Shown one piece after another: positions 15,999 through 16,138 of a stretch of DNA of 16,138 bases. The notes beneath the pieces were generated by a model, which saw only the letters and a program-made list of their open reading frames with translations, was not told the origin of the DNA and ran no database searches. The DNA comes from an uncultured Roseburia sp. (lineage in GTDB: Bacteria; Bacillota; Clostridia; Lachnospirales; Lachnospiraceae): NCBI GenBank assembly GCA_934307185.1, contig CAKRCJ010000018.1, positions 1 through 16,138 on the forward strand, in the 5' to 3' direction. The number at the start of each line of letters is the position of its first letter. Within the stretch, counting starts at the first letter, position 1. The position numbers and the translations under genes were made by a program.

Positions 15999-16138
15999 AT
16001 GAATTTTATGAAAAAAATACAGTTGTCTAATCGTCAATATAAGTATATTGGAATTTGTATGAGTATATTGATGTTTGCAATATATATATTTAAAATCAAG
16101 GGGTTACATACAGTTTGGCAATTAGGGGATGAGGCAGG
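15999..16138 (+). CDS. Membrane protein, probable GT-C-like glycosyltransferase (3' end outside window)
   Basis: Only the first 46 codons are present. They begin MNFMKKIQLSNRQYKYIG, pass through one hydrophobic span (about 16-34) and end with LHTVWQLGDEAG at the window edge. A basic start, one span and then a GDEAG motif in the first outside loop is how many GT-C enzymes of the GT39/ArnT type begin, with the Asp-Glu pair near the catalytic site. The ATG has GGAG at 15987-15990, and the frame is open to the end of the window. If the call is right, this enzyme would use a polyprenyl-phosphate sugar such as that made by the product of 10667-11632. The call is tentative because so little is visible. 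Confidence 0.55.
   Translation, partial: MNFMKKIQLSNRQYKYIGICMSILMFAIYIFKIKGLHTVWQLGDEA

Noticed and set aside
1..16138. CRISPR arrays, tRNA or rRNA genes, insertion sequences, toxin-antitoxin or defence genes
   Set aside because: None seen. No regularly spaced repeats, transposase motifs or RNA gene signatures were found on either strand by reading.

Overview
The window is a cell-surface polysaccharide biosynthesis locus. All genes lie on the + strand. The low-to-moderate GC content, AGGAG-type ribosome binding sites, extended -10 promoters and the style of the proteins suggest a Gram-positive Clostridia-type bacterium. A Lachnospiraceae member (Roseburia, Agathobacter or Butyrivibrio group) is my best guess. 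This is inferred from familiarity, not from a marker gene. There are no rRNA or tRNA genes, CRISPR arrays, transposases or phage genes.

Region 1 (1-260) is the 3' end of a glycosyltransferase whose start lies outside the window. A strong promoter (TTGAGA, 17 bp, TGATATAAT) overlaps its stop codon and drives region 2.

Region 2 (361-10320) is one compact operon of eight genes: a Wzm-type ABC permease; a GT4 glycosyltransferase; a small protein with an amphipathic helix and coiled coil; a second GT4 that is a paralogue of the first; a third, different GT4; a Wzt-type ABC ATPase with a coiled-coil linker and a C-terminal beta domain; a third FGDAVGND-type GT4 carrying its own N-terminal helix and coiled-coil domain; and a large polytopic GT-C-like protein with an extracytoplasmic C-terminal domain. 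The layout fits an ABC-transporter-dependent glycan. Cytoplasmic GT4 enzymes would build a chain on a lipid carrier, Wzm/Wzt would export it after the Wzt C-terminal domain recognises it, and the GT-C protein would modify it outside.

Region 3 (10321-10666) is a 346-bp gene-free stretch. It holds short direct repeats, a clear rho-independent terminator and a second strong extended -10 promoter.

Region 4 (10667-16138, running off the end) is a second operon: a polyprenyl-phosphate-sugar-synthase-like GT2, an acyltransferase-3 membrane protein, a GT4, a GT2, another GT4 and the start of a membrane protein with a GDEAG motif like those of GT-C enzymes. From about 11640 onward the DNA is more A+T-rich and its codon use changes. 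This suggests that the distal part is an exchangeable cassette behind a more conserved first gene.

Two observations stand out. First, a helix-plus-coiled-coil module is a separate gene before one GT4 and fused to the N-terminus of its paralogue. Second, the C-terminal domain of the exporter ATPase shows a GPYxxLxPxxYxLQ signature also found at the C-terminus of the GT-C-like enzyme, hinting that both bind the same glycan on opposite sides of the membrane.
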